Shown piece by piece: positions 50,930 through 59,667 of a DNA stretch of 64,000 nucleotides. The notes beneath the pieces are model-generated. The model was not told the origin of the DNA, did no database searches, and saw only the letters and a program-made list of their open reading frames with translations. The position numbers and the translations under genes are program-made. Source of the DNA: Caldilineaceae bacterium (GTDB lineage: Bacteria; Chloroflexota; Anaerolineae; Caldilineales; Caldilineaceae); the NCBI GenBank assembly GCA_020846635.1, contig JADLDO010000054.1, forward strand, positions 186,001 through 250,000, written 5' to 3'. Position 1 is the first letter of the stretch. Every line of letters begins with the position of its first letter.

Positions 50930-53527
50930 TTAACTCACATCTCCATGACCATGCCAGAACTGTTCCACCTGGCGCGCCAACTGTGGATAGCTGATCAAGG
51001 TTGGGTCTTGTGCAAAGAGCGTCTGCGCGGCGGTGCGCGCGGTTAAGAGCGTGTCCATATCGCTCAACAGGGCCACACGCAGGTCGGGCAGCCCACTCTG
51101 GCGTGTCCCCAGAAAATCGCCAGGCCCGCGCAACTCCAAGTCTTTCTCAGCCAGGTCGAAGCCACTCTGCGTCGCCTCCAACGCGCGCAAGCGTTCGGCG
51201 GCTTCATCGCCCTCTGCCTTGCTCACCAGGGCGCAGTAACTCTTATGCTCACCGCGACCAATACGCCCGCGCAGTTGATGGAGTTGGGCCAGCCCAAAAC
51301 GCTCTGCATCCTCGATCAGGATGACCGAGGCATTGGGCACGTCAATCCCCACTTCAATCACTGTCGTACTGACCAAAATATCATACTCACCCTCGGCAAA
51401 GGCGCGCATGACCTCATCTTTTTCCTGGCCTGTCATACGCCCATGCAGCAAGGCCAGCCGCAGATCGGGGAAAACTTCAGCCTGGAGCCGTTCATGTTCA
51501 GAGACAGCCGCGCCCGCATTCAGCTTCTCACTTTCCTCCACCAACGGATAGACCACAAAGGCTTGCCGTCCGGCTTGTGCCTCATGGCGCATAAAGCCAT
51601 AGATCCGCTCGCGCTCGCGTGGGCTGAACCACTTGGTCTTGATCGGCTCGCGCCCCGGTGGCATCTCATCAATCACACTCAGGTCCAGGTCGCCGTAGAT
51701 CGTCAAGGCCAAACTGCGCGGAATGGGCGTGGCACTCATGACCAAAAGGTGCGGCTGGACATCGCCCCTGTTGCGCAGGGCTCCTCGCTGCTCCACCCCA
51801 AAACGATGCTGCTCATCCACCACAACCAACCCCAGGTTGGCGAACTCCACCGCATCTTGAATCAACGCCGTCGTACCCACTAAAATATCAATTTCACCCG
51901 CGCTCAAAGCCGCCAGGATCGCCTCGCGCTGCCCCCCCGTAACCCGACCTGTCAAGAGTGCTACCTCCAGCGGGCGACCATCGGGGCGTGTCAGAGAACC
52001 CAATAACTTGCTCAGGCTGCGATGGTGCTGCTCTGCCAAAATTTGCGTGGGCGCAAGTAGGGCAGACTGTGCGCCATTGGCCGCGGCCACATACATCGCC
52101 GCTGCTGCAATCGCCGTCTTGCCGCTCCCCACATCCCCCTGCACCAGGCGCGTCATGGGCAGGGTGCGCGCCAAATCACGGTTCACTTCATCCAACACGC
52201 GCACTTGGGCATTGGTCAGTGCAAAGGGCAACCCTTCCCGAAAGCGTGCTAGCAGCGCGTCATCGCTGACCAATGCCAGAGATGTGGCTGTCTGCAACTC
52301 GCGGCGACGTTGCAGTACGCCCAACTGGATATAGAGAAGCTCGTCAAAGGCCAAACGTCGCAGCCCTGCCTTCAACTCATCCTGATCCGCGGGAAAATGG
52401 ACTTGACGCAGTGCCTGGGCCAAAGGAGGCAAATTGTATTCGTCGGCAATGAAATCCGGCAGCGGATCGCTGACAAAATCCACATACTCATCCAACGCCT
52501 GCTTGATCAGCATCCGCAGCTTCTTATTGCTCACCCCCTCCGTCAACGGATAGACAGGGGTGAGCCGCCCCGTTGCCACCATCTCTTCATCAACATCTTC
52601 AAACACCGGGTTATCCAGCGTCTTGTGGCCCATGAACAGCCCGACTTTGCCACTAAAACGTAGGGTCATGCCTGGCTTCAACTGGTTGCGAATATATTTA
52701 TTCCACCAATTGGCGCGCAGTGTCCCTGTGCCATCCGACAAAACCGCCTCAACGATCTGTCGCTTCATGCTAATCTTGCGGTCGCGCACCTCCCAGACAT
52801 TGGCAATGACCGTCACTTGCTCGCCGGGCCGCATTTGAGCAATCGTGCGCAGTTGGCTAAAGTCGTCATGGCGGCTGGGCAGATGCCAGATCAAGTCAAT
52901 CATGCGTGCAATTCCCAGACGTCCCAGCAATTCGGCGGTCGAAGCGCCCACGCCGGGCAATATGGTAACAGCAGCAGCCAGATCGTCGGCTGTGCGACGG
53001 CTGGCAGCCTGCTGGCGGCGCACGCGCTCACGCGCAACAGTAGCCGGCTCTGGCGTCGGCAGCGTGAGCAGTTCATCTTCGCCGCTGCGCTCTACAGATT
53101 GATCAAGCCTTTCGCCCGCTGCGGGCTTGGCCCCATTTGACTGCTTGTCAACCTTCTTACGGTGTGTCGTCGCCACAGGCTCAACATCCGCCTCATCTGC
53201 ATACTCAGGCGTAGCAGCATCTCCATACGCAGGACTCTCATCCTCATCACCCGCCTGATCCACACCAATGTCCACGATTTCACCCGAAAGCGCCTTACGC
53301 ATACTCTCGGCACAGACCAAGCGTATCTCCAGCGTGCCCGACTGATAACGCTCCATCAGCACGACAATCGTCGCCACAATGCGCGGATCGGCCTCCTCTT
53401 GTGCAGCATCCTTTTGCCAGCGCGCAGCCATGGCCTGTAATCCACCGATCACGGCGCGATTTCGCCAACCTTGTCGCTCTTCTAAATCTAAAACCCGCAA
53501 TAGACGCTGAAAGGCCGATGTTGCCAC
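50930..53527 (-). CDS. recG: ATP-dependent DNA helicase RecG with long N-terminal extension
   Basis: An 865-residue helicase that remodels stalled forks and branched DNA; classic RecG is about 690 residues. The extra N-terminus (about 1-185) has a helical region (1-85) and a charged linker. The wedge domain follows with LPGVGASTAELLGRLGI and WHLPSRHDDFSQL. Walker A is GDVGSGKTAIA, with DEQHRFGVEQR (DExH) and MSATPIPRSL; the second helicase domain has STTVIEVGIDVPNASVILIEDAERFGLAQLHQLRGR. The start is GTG, 3 bases after the degV stop, with GGAG 11 bases upstream. Confidence 0.95.
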   Translation of the reverse strand: MATSAFQRLLRVLDLEERQGWRNRAVIGGLQAMAARWQKDAAQEEADPRIVATIVVLMERYQSGTLEIRLVCAESMRKALSGEIVDIGVDQAGDEDESPAYGDAATPEYADEADVEPVATTHRKKVDKQSNGAKPAAGERLDQSVERSGEDELLTLPTPEPATVARERVRRQQAASRRTADDLAAAVTILPGVGASTAELLGRLGIARMIDLIWHLPSRHDDFSQLRTIAQMRPGEQVTVIANVWEVRDRKISMKRQIVEAVLSDGTGTLRANWWNKYIRNQLKPGMTLRFSGKVGLFMGHKTLDNPVFEDVDEEMVATGRLTPVYPLTEGVSNKKLRMLIKQALDEYVDFVSDPLPDFIADEYNLPPLAQALRQVHFPADQDELKAGLRRLAFDELLYIQLGVLQRRRELQTATSLALVSDDALLARFREGLPFALTNAQVRVLDEVNRDLARTLPMTRLVQGDVGSGKTAIAAAAMYVAAANGAQSALLAPTQILAEQHHRSLSKLLGSLTRPDGRPLEVALLTGRVTGGQREAILAALSAGEIDILVGTTALIQDAVEFANLGLVVVDEQHRFGVEQRGALRNRGDVQPHLLVMSATPIPRSLALTIYGDLDLSVIDEMPPGREPIKTKWFSPRERERIYGFMRHEAQAGRQAFVVYPLVEESEKLNAGAAVSEHERLQAEVFPDLRLALLHGRMTGQEKDEVMRAFAEGEYDILVSTTVIEVGIDVPNASVILIEDAERFGLAQLHQLRGRIGRGEHKSYCALVSKAEGDEAAERLRALEATQSGFDLAEKDLELRGPGDFLGTRQSGLPDLRVALLSDMDTLLTARTAAQTLFAQDPTLISYPQLARQVEQFWHGHGDVS

Positions 53528-53530
53528 GAC

Positions 53531-54391
53531 TTAATATGCTCCTTCGTAGACCACGACACCTACCATATTGGGACCCAAATAGGCGGCGAGGCTGGCGGGG
53601 AAAGCGACATGCGCCACCGGCACATGCGGCAATGTCTCATGCAGACGCGCGGTCAGCGCTTCTTGCGTCTGGTCATAGGCGTGGCTCATAATGCCCACCT
53701 TCTCCACATTGGCAAATTCAATGACGAACTCATGCAGCTTCTCTACCACTTCATCGCGCGTTTGCACTTTTTCAAGGGGCGAGAGCTTGCCATCCTCCAT
53801 CATTAACATCGCTTTGATGCCCAACATGGTTCCCAAAACGCTTTGCGAAGGGCCAAGTCGTGCGCTGCGCTCCAAATAATTCAGGCTTTCGGCAAAGAGC
53901 GCCACATACAAATGAGGGACAGAGCCATTGGTGATGCGCGCGATCTCGCTGATGGACGCGCCCTTTTCTGCCGCGATCGCGGCCTGCTCCACCAACAAGC
54001 CCAACCCATACGAGGTGCTGAGGCTGTCGATCACGCGAATCGTATAACGCCCCTTGAGCATCTCGGCAGCCCGGCGCGCCTGCTGCCACATGGGACTGAG
54101 CTCGCTGCTCATGTGGATCGAGACGATCTGCTCGGACTCTTTACCCAAGCGTTGGTAAACATCCAGAATCGTGTTAATGTCCGCCGCATGCACATCCGGC
54201 AAACGGTTCACCCCATTCGCCTGCGCCTCCTGCAATTTGGCAAAGAGAGAATCCGCCGAAAAATCGGGTGTCTCTTCCACCAACGACGCCCCAATTTTGA
54301 GACGATGGGGAATCACTTCAATTTGATACTTTGCCAAAACTTCCGGCGATAAATAGGCGTTGCTATCTGTAACGATTCGTACTTTACCCAT
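53531..54391 (-). CDS. DegV family fatty-acid-binding protein
   Basis: A 286-residue protein of the DegV family, which binds a fatty acid between two alpha/beta domains and, in FakB, presents it to a kinase for phosphorylation. RIVTDSNAYLSPEVL opens the fold and IVSIHMSSELSPMWQQA contains the conserved Ser loop; VIDSLSTSYGLGLLV and the C-terminal ASLAAYLGPNMVGVVVYEG match the family. No FakA kinase gene is present in the window. The frame extends to 54514, but ATG 54391 begins the conserved fold. It is directly followed by recG. Confidence 0.88.
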   Translation of the reverse strand: MGKVRIVTDSNAYLSPEVLAKYQIEVIPHRLKIGASLVEETPDFSADSLFAKLQEAQANGVNRLPDVHAADINTILDVYQRLGKESEQIVSIHMSSELSPMWQQARRAAEMLKGRYTIRVIDSLSTSYGLGLLVEQAAIAAEKGASISEIARITNGSVPHLYVALFAESLNYLERSARLGPSQSVLGTMLGIKAMLMMEDGKLSPLEKVQTRDEVVEKLHEFVIEFANVEKVGIMSHAYDQTQEALTARLHETLPHVPVAHVAFPASLAAYLGPNMVGVVVYEGAY

Positions 54392-54594
54392 CCGAAACCG
54401 ACTTCTTTTGCTAAATTGTGTAGGAACAACCCTTTGGATGATCAGCGTCCAGTCTCTCGCAAAGATACAGCCACGCCAATCTGATTCAGCATACCCAACG
54501 CGTCGCCTAGACACAAATTTTCGTTAGGCCATGTTCAGTCTCACCTACACCCCATCCATACCACATCCTCAAACCAGCCAAAAGCGTCTACAGT

Positions 54595-54623
54595 TTGACA
54601 CTTCTTTTTGCCTGTGTTATTCT
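54595..54623 (+). promoter_or_regulatory. Near-consensus promoter of rpmB
   Basis: TTGACA (54595-54600, perfect), 17-base spacer, TGTTATTCT (54615-54623; extended -10). Predicted start near 54630, leader about 75 bases. The remainder of the 313-base gap back to degV (54392-54594) shows no gene. Confidence 0.85.
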
Positions 54624-54704
54624 ATTTGAATTGTGTCACCAGTGAATCAAGCCGCGCGCCGCAAGCGCCGTGTGCAGAGAGCAAGTTAGTAAAGGAGCTT
54701 CATC

Positions 54705-54887
54705 ATGGCGAAGTGTCAAAGTTGTGGCCGCGGCCCGCAATACGGTAACAATCGACCGTGGTCCCGCAAGGCGACCCGCCGCCGTTGGGACATCAATGTC
54801 CAAAAAGTGCAAGTGATGGAAGGTGGCAAGGCTATTTCCAAACGCCTTTGCACCTCCTGCATCCGCACACTGCAAAAGACGGTGTAA
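54705..54887 (+). CDS. rpmB: 50S ribosomal protein L28, zinc-type
   Basis: A 60-residue large-subunit protein. MAKCQSCGRGP opens the protein; C4, C7, C49 and C52 form two CxxC pairs expected to bind zinc, the C+ form replaced by zinc-free paralogues in some bacteria under zinc limitation. RRRWDINVQKV is the conserved core. AAAGGAGC lies 7 bases before the ATG. The gene has its own strong promoter and terminator, so it is a single-gene unit, divergent from degV-recG. Confidence 0.96.
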   Translation: MAKCQSCGRGPQYGNNRPWSRKATRRRWDINVQKVQVMEGGKAISKRLCTSCIRTLQKTV

Positions 54888-54929
54888 CAAGCGAGAGCCG
54901 CCATTTAGCTTTTGTCTATTGACAGTATA

Positions 54930-54986
54930 AAGTCCCTTTGGTTCCAACGGCACATAACAGGCCGGGCGATACCAAAGGGGCTTTTT
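54930..54986 (+). terminator. Rho-independent terminator of rpmB
   Basis: aagtccctttggt (54930-54942) pairs with accaaaggggctt (54971-54983, one mismatch), loop 28 bases, followed by a run of T to 54986. It begins 43 bases after the stop. Confidence 0.85.
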
Positions 54987-55026
54987 CATTCGAAAAGAGT
55001 CTCGCGCGGGCGGGCATTGCACAAAG

Positions 55027-56055
55027 CTAAAGCGGCAAGGTAAAGACAAATGTCGCTCCCTTGCCAATGCCCTTGCTCTCTGCCCAAATGTCCCCGCCAT
55101 GCGCTCCCACAAGATGGCGGGCAATGGTTAGCCCAATGCCGTTGCCTCCACTGCTGCGGGCGCGTGATTTGTCCACCCGATAGAAACGCTCAAAAATCCG
55201 CGTAAGCTCCTCCGGCGGAATTCCAGCACCTTGATCGATCACACGGGTTGTCAGCGCAGGCCCTTCGTGCGTCACCTGCACCGCCACCTCACCCCCTTGC
55301 GGGGTATATTGCAAAGCATTTCCCAGCAAATTGACCAGAACTTGCGTAATGCGGTCCGGGTCTATGTCAATCTTGGGCAAATCGGGTGCAAAGCGGTAAG
55401 CCAGCGTCACCCCCTTATCGTCATACTGTGGCTTCAGACGATTGCCAACCTCCCCAACCAGTTGGCGCAGATCAACCTCTCTCTTTCGCAGAGGAATCTG
55501 CCCGCTTTCGGCAATCGAAAGCTCCTCCAGTTGAGTCACCAACCGCTGCAACCGGCTAACCTCATGCTGTACACTCAGAAATGTCGCTTCATCCGGCTCA
55601 AGCACCTCATCCACTAAGCCTTCCATTGTGGCGCGGATATTGCTCAACGGCGTTCGCAGTTCATGGGCTACGTCGCCGATCAACTCGACACGCCGCTGCT
55701 CCGTGGCAGCAATCGTGTCAGCCATCTGATTAAATGCCTGGGCTAGCTCATTTAACTCGATACTACGATACTCCGGCAGCCGTTCATGATAATGGCCCGC
55801 AGCAATATGCAGGCTGGCCCGTTTCATCTCTTGAATGGGCTGAATTATCAGTTGCCGGATCAGGAGCAGGCTTCCCGCGACAACCCCAATGAAAACGGTA
55901 TAGCGGATGAGACTCGCTTCGGGCGTCCCCCTAATCTCACGCAGGACCAGAATCTCAGCCGCGACGATGACCACGTAAGAGAAAAGATGCAGCCACTCAA
56001 TGCGGCGATAAAAGGTCAGCAAGAAGGTAACAAAGGAAGTAACCAGCCCCTTCAA
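55027..56055 (-). CDS. Sensor histidine kinase
   Basis: A 342-residue membrane kinase. Two TM helices (about 20-38 and 51-70) are joined by only about 12 residues, so there is no real external sensor domain; it probably senses the membrane or a partner protein. HAMP (about 70-120) is followed by HisKA with H131 in DVAHELRTPLSNI and the ATPase domain with N box NLLGNALQYTP, G1 DQGAGIPPEEL and G2 GGNGIGLTIARHL. It overlaps the response regulator stop by 4 bases and is translated with it. Confidence 0.92.
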   Translation of the reverse strand: MKGLVTSFVTFLLTFYRRIEWLHLFSYVVIVAAEILVLREIRGTPEASLIRYTVFIGVVAGSLLLIRQLIIQPIQEMKRASLHIAAGHYHERLPEYRSIELNELAQAFNQMADTIAATEQRRVELIGDVAHELRTPLSNIRATMEGLVDEVLEPDEATFLSVQHEVSRLQRLVTQLEELSIAESGQIPLRKREVDLRQLVGEVGNRLKPQYDDKGVTLAYRFAPDLPKIDIDPDRITQVLVNLLGNALQYTPQGGEVAVQVTHEGPALTTRVIDQGAGIPPEELTRIFERFYRVDKSRARSSGGNGIGLTIARHLVGAHGGDIWAESKGIGKGATFVFTLPL

Positions 56056-56741
56056 GATCGTTCTCCGTCAAAGCGGTATCCTGCCCCGCGCACCGTGACG
56101 ATGATCGCCGGATTGTCGGGGTCATCTTCGATCTTGCGCCGAATGCGCCGGATATGTACATCAATCACCCGCTCATCCCCAAAATAGTCATATCCCCATA
56201 CGTTCTCTATGATCTGGCTGCGGCTGAGTACCGTCCCGGCGTTGCGAGCAAGAATATGAAGCAGTTCATATTCCGTTGAGGTCAATTCAACCTCAACGTC
56301 CTCTTTCCACACGCGGCGCGCGTCCGCATCAAGACGCAGCGTGCCAAAAGTAAGCGGTGACTCGGTTGCAGAGGACTCACGACCACGCCGCAAAATGGCT
56401 TTGACACGCGAGACTAATTCACGCGGGCTAAACGGCTTCGTCAGATAGTCATCGGCCCCCATTTCCAGACCAAGCACCTTGTCGATCTCGCCCGCTTTGG
56501 CCGTGAGCATCAGGACATAGACATCGGAATCGCGCCGTAGTTCACGCAAAACATCCAGCCCGTTCATACCGGGAAGCATGACATCCAGAATGACAAGAGA
56601 TGGACGGAAAGAACGGGCAGCGCTCAAAGCCGCAGGCCCATCCATCACCGCCTGTACGGCAAAACCTTCCCGCTCCAGATAGGCCTGAACGGTCGTTCGT
56701 AGCGCCACCTCATCGTCAATCACAAGAATTCGCTGTTGCAT
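56052..56741 (-). CDS. OmpR/PhoB-family response regulator
   Basis: A 229-residue DNA-binding regulator. Receiver residues: D9/D10 (VIDDE), phospho-acceptor D53 (LVILDVMLPG), Thr80 and K102 (LTKPFSP). The winged helix (about 130-226) has ELTSTEYELLHILARN and the recognition helix VIDVHIRRIRRKIEDDP. It is the first gene of the pair with the histidine kinase. Upstream a TGCTATAAT box ends 7 bases before the ATG, no ribosome binding site is seen, and 11-bp-phased repeats lie further up, so autoregulation is likely. Confidence 0.93.
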   Translation of the reverse strand: MQQRILVIDDEVALRTTVQAYLEREGFAVQAVMDGPAALSAARSFRPSLVILDVMLPGMNGLDVLRELRRDSDVYVLMLTAKAGEIDKVLGLEMGADDYLTKPFSPRELVSRVKAILRRGRESSATESPLTFGTLRLDADARRVWKEDVEVELTSTEYELLHILARNAGTVLSRSQIIENVWGYDYFGDERVIDVHIRRIRRKIEDDPDNPAIIVTVRGAGYRFDGERS

Positions 56742-56748
56742 GGTGATG

Positions 56749-56757
56749 ATTATAGCA
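56749..56757 (-). promoter_or_regulatory. Extended -10 box of the response regulator gene
   Basis: TGCTATAAT on the minus strand (56757-56749), 7 bases from the ATG. No -35 hexamer is present at the right distance, fitting an activator-dependent and leaderless promoter. Confidence 0.6.
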
Positions 56758-56802
56758 TCCGGCAGCAGCGCGGCTCTAATGCCCTGTGTGCGGGGCCCAC
56801 TT

Positions 56803-56842
56803 CTGTCATCAAATCTTCATAATCCCGTCAAGCCACCGTCAA
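56803..56842. promoter_or_regulatory. Four 11-bp-phased repeats, likely OmpR/PhoB-type binding site
   Basis: CTGTCAT (56803), TCTTCAT (56814), CCGTCAA (56825) and CCGTCAA (56836) begin exactly 11 bases apart, the spacing used by PhoB/OmpR dimers binding head to tail on one face of DNA. The site lies in the 185-base gap between the regulator gene and the divergent membrane gene. Confidence 0.65.
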
Positions 56843-56926
56843 CGGCTCACGCCATACTGACGCCGTAAAGCTAAGACATGCAGCTAGAACATGAAGCCAA
56901 AATATGAAGTATGAAAGGGACTTTGA

Positions 56927-57328
56927 ATGATCGACGCAATTTTTGTCTCACCAATGGTTCACCTGACCGTAGGTACATTGGTGCTTGTCAGTAGTTTGGT
57001 CGCGCTGGTTGCCACCGGGCGCGCAGCCCTGACCAAACGGCCATTTTCCGCCGGTGTTCATGGCATGTTTATTCTGTTTCAGATCATGCTGATGATACAG
57101 GCCTTAATCGGCATCAAGCTGCTCGACCAGGGACTTGGCCCGCTGCAACTCTACATCCATTATCTGGGCGGTGTAGCGCCTCTGGGCTTCATTCTGCTCT
57201 TCTATTGGTTCCCCGGCAGCGATAGTGTCGTCAAGAGCCGCCGCGCCGCAATTACCACCACACTCTCCTTCTTCTTTGTGTTGTTGACCTTTGCGGTAGG
57301 TAGCATCTATGTCGCAGGCGGTGCGTAA
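56927..57328 (+). CDS. Small four-helix membrane protein
   Basis: A 133-residue protein with about four TM helices (9-30, 46-66, 76-96, 108-130) and short loops. I do not recognise the family; the small size and helix-hairpin plan recall subunits of transport or redox complexes. A His in LYIHYLGG and another in GVHGMF are in or near helices and could bind a cofactor, which is speculative. AAAGGGA stands 6 bases before ATG 56927. The divergent placement across a phased-repeat site suggests control by the neighbouring two-component system. Confidence 0.72.
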   Translation: MIDAIFVSPMVHLTVGTLVLVSSLVALVATGRAALTKRPFSAGVHGMFILFQIMLMIQALIGIKLLDQGLGPLQLYIHYLGGVAPLGFILLFYWFPGSDSVVKSRRAAITTTLSFFFVLLTFAVGSIYVAGGA

Positions 57329-57387
57329 TGTTCAGCGAAAAGCTTTGCTAGCTGCAAACTCCTAACGGCGATAACTCCTTTGCCCAT

Positions 57388-57446
57388 AAAAAAGACCTTC
57401 TTGGAGCAAGTAGGTGCAGCCAACACCAACAATACCAAGAAGGTCT
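57388..57446 (-). terminator. Rho-independent terminator of rlmN
   Basis: ccaagaaggtct/agaccttcttgg (57435-57446 and 57393-57404, perfect 12 bp) with a 30-base loop. On the minus strand TTTTTT follows the stem (57393-57388). It begins 25 bases after the rlmN stop. Confidence 0.88.
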
Positions 57447-57470
57447 ATTCTCGTCCTTAACCCAAGTTGC

Positions 57471-58607
57471 TTACACCGCCACTGCCTCGCGCGTCTTGGT
57501 CCCAGGTGACTGGCTGCGGCGCAACTGCCCACAACCGGCGTTAATCTCAATCCCCCGTCGCAGGCGCACAGTGGCCGAAATCCCATAGCCGCGCAAAATC
57601 TCGACAAACCGCTCAGTATCTTCATCACTGCTCGGCTGGAACTGGCTGTCTGGAATTGGGTTCAATGGGATCACATTGACATGACACAACAACGGTTGAA
57701 GCTTCTGGCCCAGCTCATGCGCCAGCTCGGCGCTGTCGTTGATGCCCTTCATCAGCGCATACTCAAAGGTCACGCGCCGGTGCGTCTTGGCAATATAACG
57801 CTGCACCGATGCCAAAAGCTCATCCACCGGATAGCCCTTGTTGATAGGAACCAATTGGGTTCGCAATGCATCGTTGGGCGCGTGCAAGCTCACCGCCAAG
57901 CCGATTTGCAGCCCTTCCTCGGCCATGCGATCAATCATCGGCACCAGCCCCACAGTGCTGAGCGTGATGTTGCGCGCACCCAGCCCAAACGCGCCGGGAT
58001 CGGTCAATCTACGCAGCGCGCCCCACACATTCTTGTAATTGTGCATGGGTTCGCCCATGCCCATCAACACAATGTTGGTCACACTGCTGGGTCGCTCGAC
58101 CTCGGTCATGGGCAGCGCACCAGGGGTAGCCAGATAGCGCGCAAAATAGAGCACTTGCGCCACAATCTCACCCGTGGTCAAATTGCGCGCCAGTCCCCCT
58201 TGTGCTGTCGCACAAAAGGTGCAGCCCATCGCGCAGCCCGCCTGGCTGCTGATGCAGAGCGTGCGCCGCTTATCATAGAGCATCAGAACCGCTTCAATCG
58301 TCTGCCCATCGTGCAGTTGAAACAGAATCTTGAGCGTATCACCCGCCATTGACACCTGTTCCACAACCGGCGTCATGACGCTCAACGTAGCCTGCTGCGC
58401 CAACTGGGCGCGCAAATTCTGAGGCAAGTTGCTCATCTCCTCAAAATCAGCGGCATAACGCTGGTAGATCCACTCCCAGATCTGGCGGGCGCGATAAGCA
58501 GGCTGGCCCAATCCTTTGACAAATTCAGTTAACTCATCCAACCCCATCTCCAACAGAGAAACACGACTCTCTGCCTCCGATGGTGTCAATAATGGTATTA
58601 TGTTCAT
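57471..58607 (-). CDS. rlmN: Dual-specificity 23S rRNA/tRNA adenine-C2 methyltransferase RlmN
   Basis: A 378-residue radical-SAM enzyme that methylates C2 of A2503 in 23S rRNA and often A37 of tRNA. The cluster motif CAMGCTFC has C125, C129 and C132. C118 (RTLCISS) and C359 (NAGCGQLR) are the two extra cysteines needed for the covalent mechanism. VLMGMGEPMHNY and AVSLHAPND are family signatures. The start is ATG 58607; the longer frame to 58643 overlaps the promoter. No ribosome binding site is present and the -10 box ends 6 bases before the ATG, predicting a leaderless mRNA. Confidence 0.95.
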   Translation of the reverse strand: MNIIPLLTPSEAESRVSLLEMGLDELTEFVKGLGQPAYRARQIWEWIYQRYAADFEEMSNLPQNLRAQLAQQATLSVMTPVVEQVSMAGDTLKILFQLHDGQTIEAVLMLYDKRRTLCISSQAGCAMGCTFCATAQGGLARNLTTGEIVAQVLYFARYLATPGALPMTEVERPSSVTNIVLMGMGEPMHNYKNVWGALRRLTDPGAFGLGARNITLSTVGLVPMIDRMAEEGLQIGLAVSLHAPNDALRTQLVPINKGYPVDELLASVQRYIAKTHRRVTFEYALMKGINDSAELAHELGQKLQPLLCHVNVIPLNPIPDSQFQPSSDEDTERFVEILRGYGISATVRLRRGIEINAGCGQLRRSQSPGTKTREAVAV

Positions 58608-58613
58608 TGCTTT

Positions 58614-58643
58614 ATTATAGTGCAGCCCACGCCGCCCGGTCAA
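58614..58643 (-). promoter_or_regulatory. Consensus promoter of rlmN, predicted leaderless
   Basis: TTGACC (58643-58638), 18-base spacer, TATAAT (58619-58614, perfect). The -10 ends 6 bases from ATG 58607, placing the transcription start at the A of the start codon. Confidence 0.8.
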
Positions 58644-58699
58644 AAGATCGCCGCCACCCAGAGCAAGCCACTCAGAGGGGTGGCCCTACAACACGCACT

Positions 58700-59533
58700 T
58701 TACACACTTACGCCATCCGCCACGCGGAATGCCTCCAACAACTGTGGCAGCCCCGGCACGACCAAATGGGGTGGGCGATCCATCGCGGCAAACTCACTTG
58801 CCGTTGTCACCCCGGTTGTCACCCCGGCGGTCATCATCCCCAACTCCAACGCGCCTGAAATGTCTGTTTCATAGCGATCCCCCACCATCAAGGTCGTGGC
58901 AGGCACAGTGCCTACGCGCTGCATCGCCTGTTCATACATCCCCGGATAAGGCTTGCCCACATATTCGGGCCTTTTGCCGGTCGCCGTGGTCAAGAGCGCC
59001 ACCAGGCTGCCCGTCCCCGGCACTTGGCCGCGCTCTGTCGGCAGGGTCGGGTCAGAGTTGGTCGCAACAAAGCGCGCGCCATTGCGAATCGCCAGCGTCA
59101 GATCGGTGAGGATGCTGTAATTCAACCCAAAAAAGATGGTTGCCACCACCACCTCGGCGGCAAAGGGATCGGTCACCAACTCAAAGCCCTTACTGAGCAA
59201 CTGGTCACGGATCGATTGCTCCCCCATCATCAGCACCCGAGTCCCCGTGGGAACCTGCTGCGCCAGCCAATTGGCGGTCGCCTCGGCGCTGCCCAGGATA
59301 TGCTCCGGTGCGACATTGACCCCCATGCCCGCCAGTTTTTCGCTAAAGTTGGCAGAAGTGCGGCTCGAATTGTTGGTCACACAGAGCCAGCGCCGCCCAC
59401 TGCGATCCAGATAGTCCAACAACTCTTGGACACCGGGCAGCCCCTGGTTGCCGACATACAGCACGCCATCCATATCCAATAGCACCGACTCCACACCCTT
59501 CAGGATCGCTGCATGTTCAATCCATGTAGCCAT
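58700..59533 (-). CDS. HAD-IIA family phosphatase (NagD/phosphoglycolate phosphatase-like)
   Basis: A 277-residue hydrolase of the HAD superfamily, subclass IIA. Motif I LLDMDGVLYVGN holds the nucleophile and acid Asp; motif II is VTNNSSRT; motif III Lys is in YVGKPYPGMYE; motif IV is MVGDRYETDISGA. Subclass IIA members act on nucleotides, 2-phosphoglycolate, pyridoxal phosphate or 4-nitrophenyl phosphate, so the substrate is not fixed. ATG 59533 has GGAG about 7 bases upstream; the longer frame to 59656 runs through the terminator hairpin at 59613 and is not credible. Confidence 0.9.
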   Translation of the reverse strand: MATWIEHAAILKGVESVLLDMDGVLYVGNQGLPGVQELLDYLDRSGRRWLCVTNNSSRTSANFSEKLAGMGVNVAPEHILGSAEATANWLAQQVPTGTRVLMMGEQSIRDQLLSKGFELVTDPFAAEVVVATIFFGLNYSILTDLTLAIRNGARFVATNSDPTLPTERGQVPGTGSLVALLTTATGKRPEYVGKPYPGMYEQAMQRVGTVPATTLMVGDRYETDISGALELGMMTAGVTTGVTTASEFAAMDRPPHLVVPGLPQLLEAFRVADGVSV

Positions 59534-59607
59534 GACTTCTCCATCTGTTTCTAACGATTTTGATAAATTTGATTTGCAATCATTGGTTAAGAACTTGAGT
59601 CTATCAT

Positions 59608-59642
59608 AAAACGGGGCGAGCGGTATTTGCACCGTTCGCCCC
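59608..59642 (-). terminator. Terminator after the secreted hypothetical gene
   Basis: ggggcgagcggt/accgttcgcccc (59613-59624 and 59631-59642, one G-T pair), loop 6 bases, followed on the minus strand by G and TTTT (59611-59608). It separates this transcript from the HAD gene. Confidence 0.8.
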
Positions 59643-59667
59643 ATCAATTCGCCCAAGTTAGGTTGCT

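Noticed and set aside
54392..54514. 41-codon extension of the DegV protein
   Set aside because: The DegV fold begins at MGKVRIVTDSN; the extra residues show no conserved feature.
59534..59656. Longer start for the HAD phosphatase
   Set aside because: It would run through the terminator hairpin of the preceding gene, and ATG 59533 has a proper ribosome binding site.
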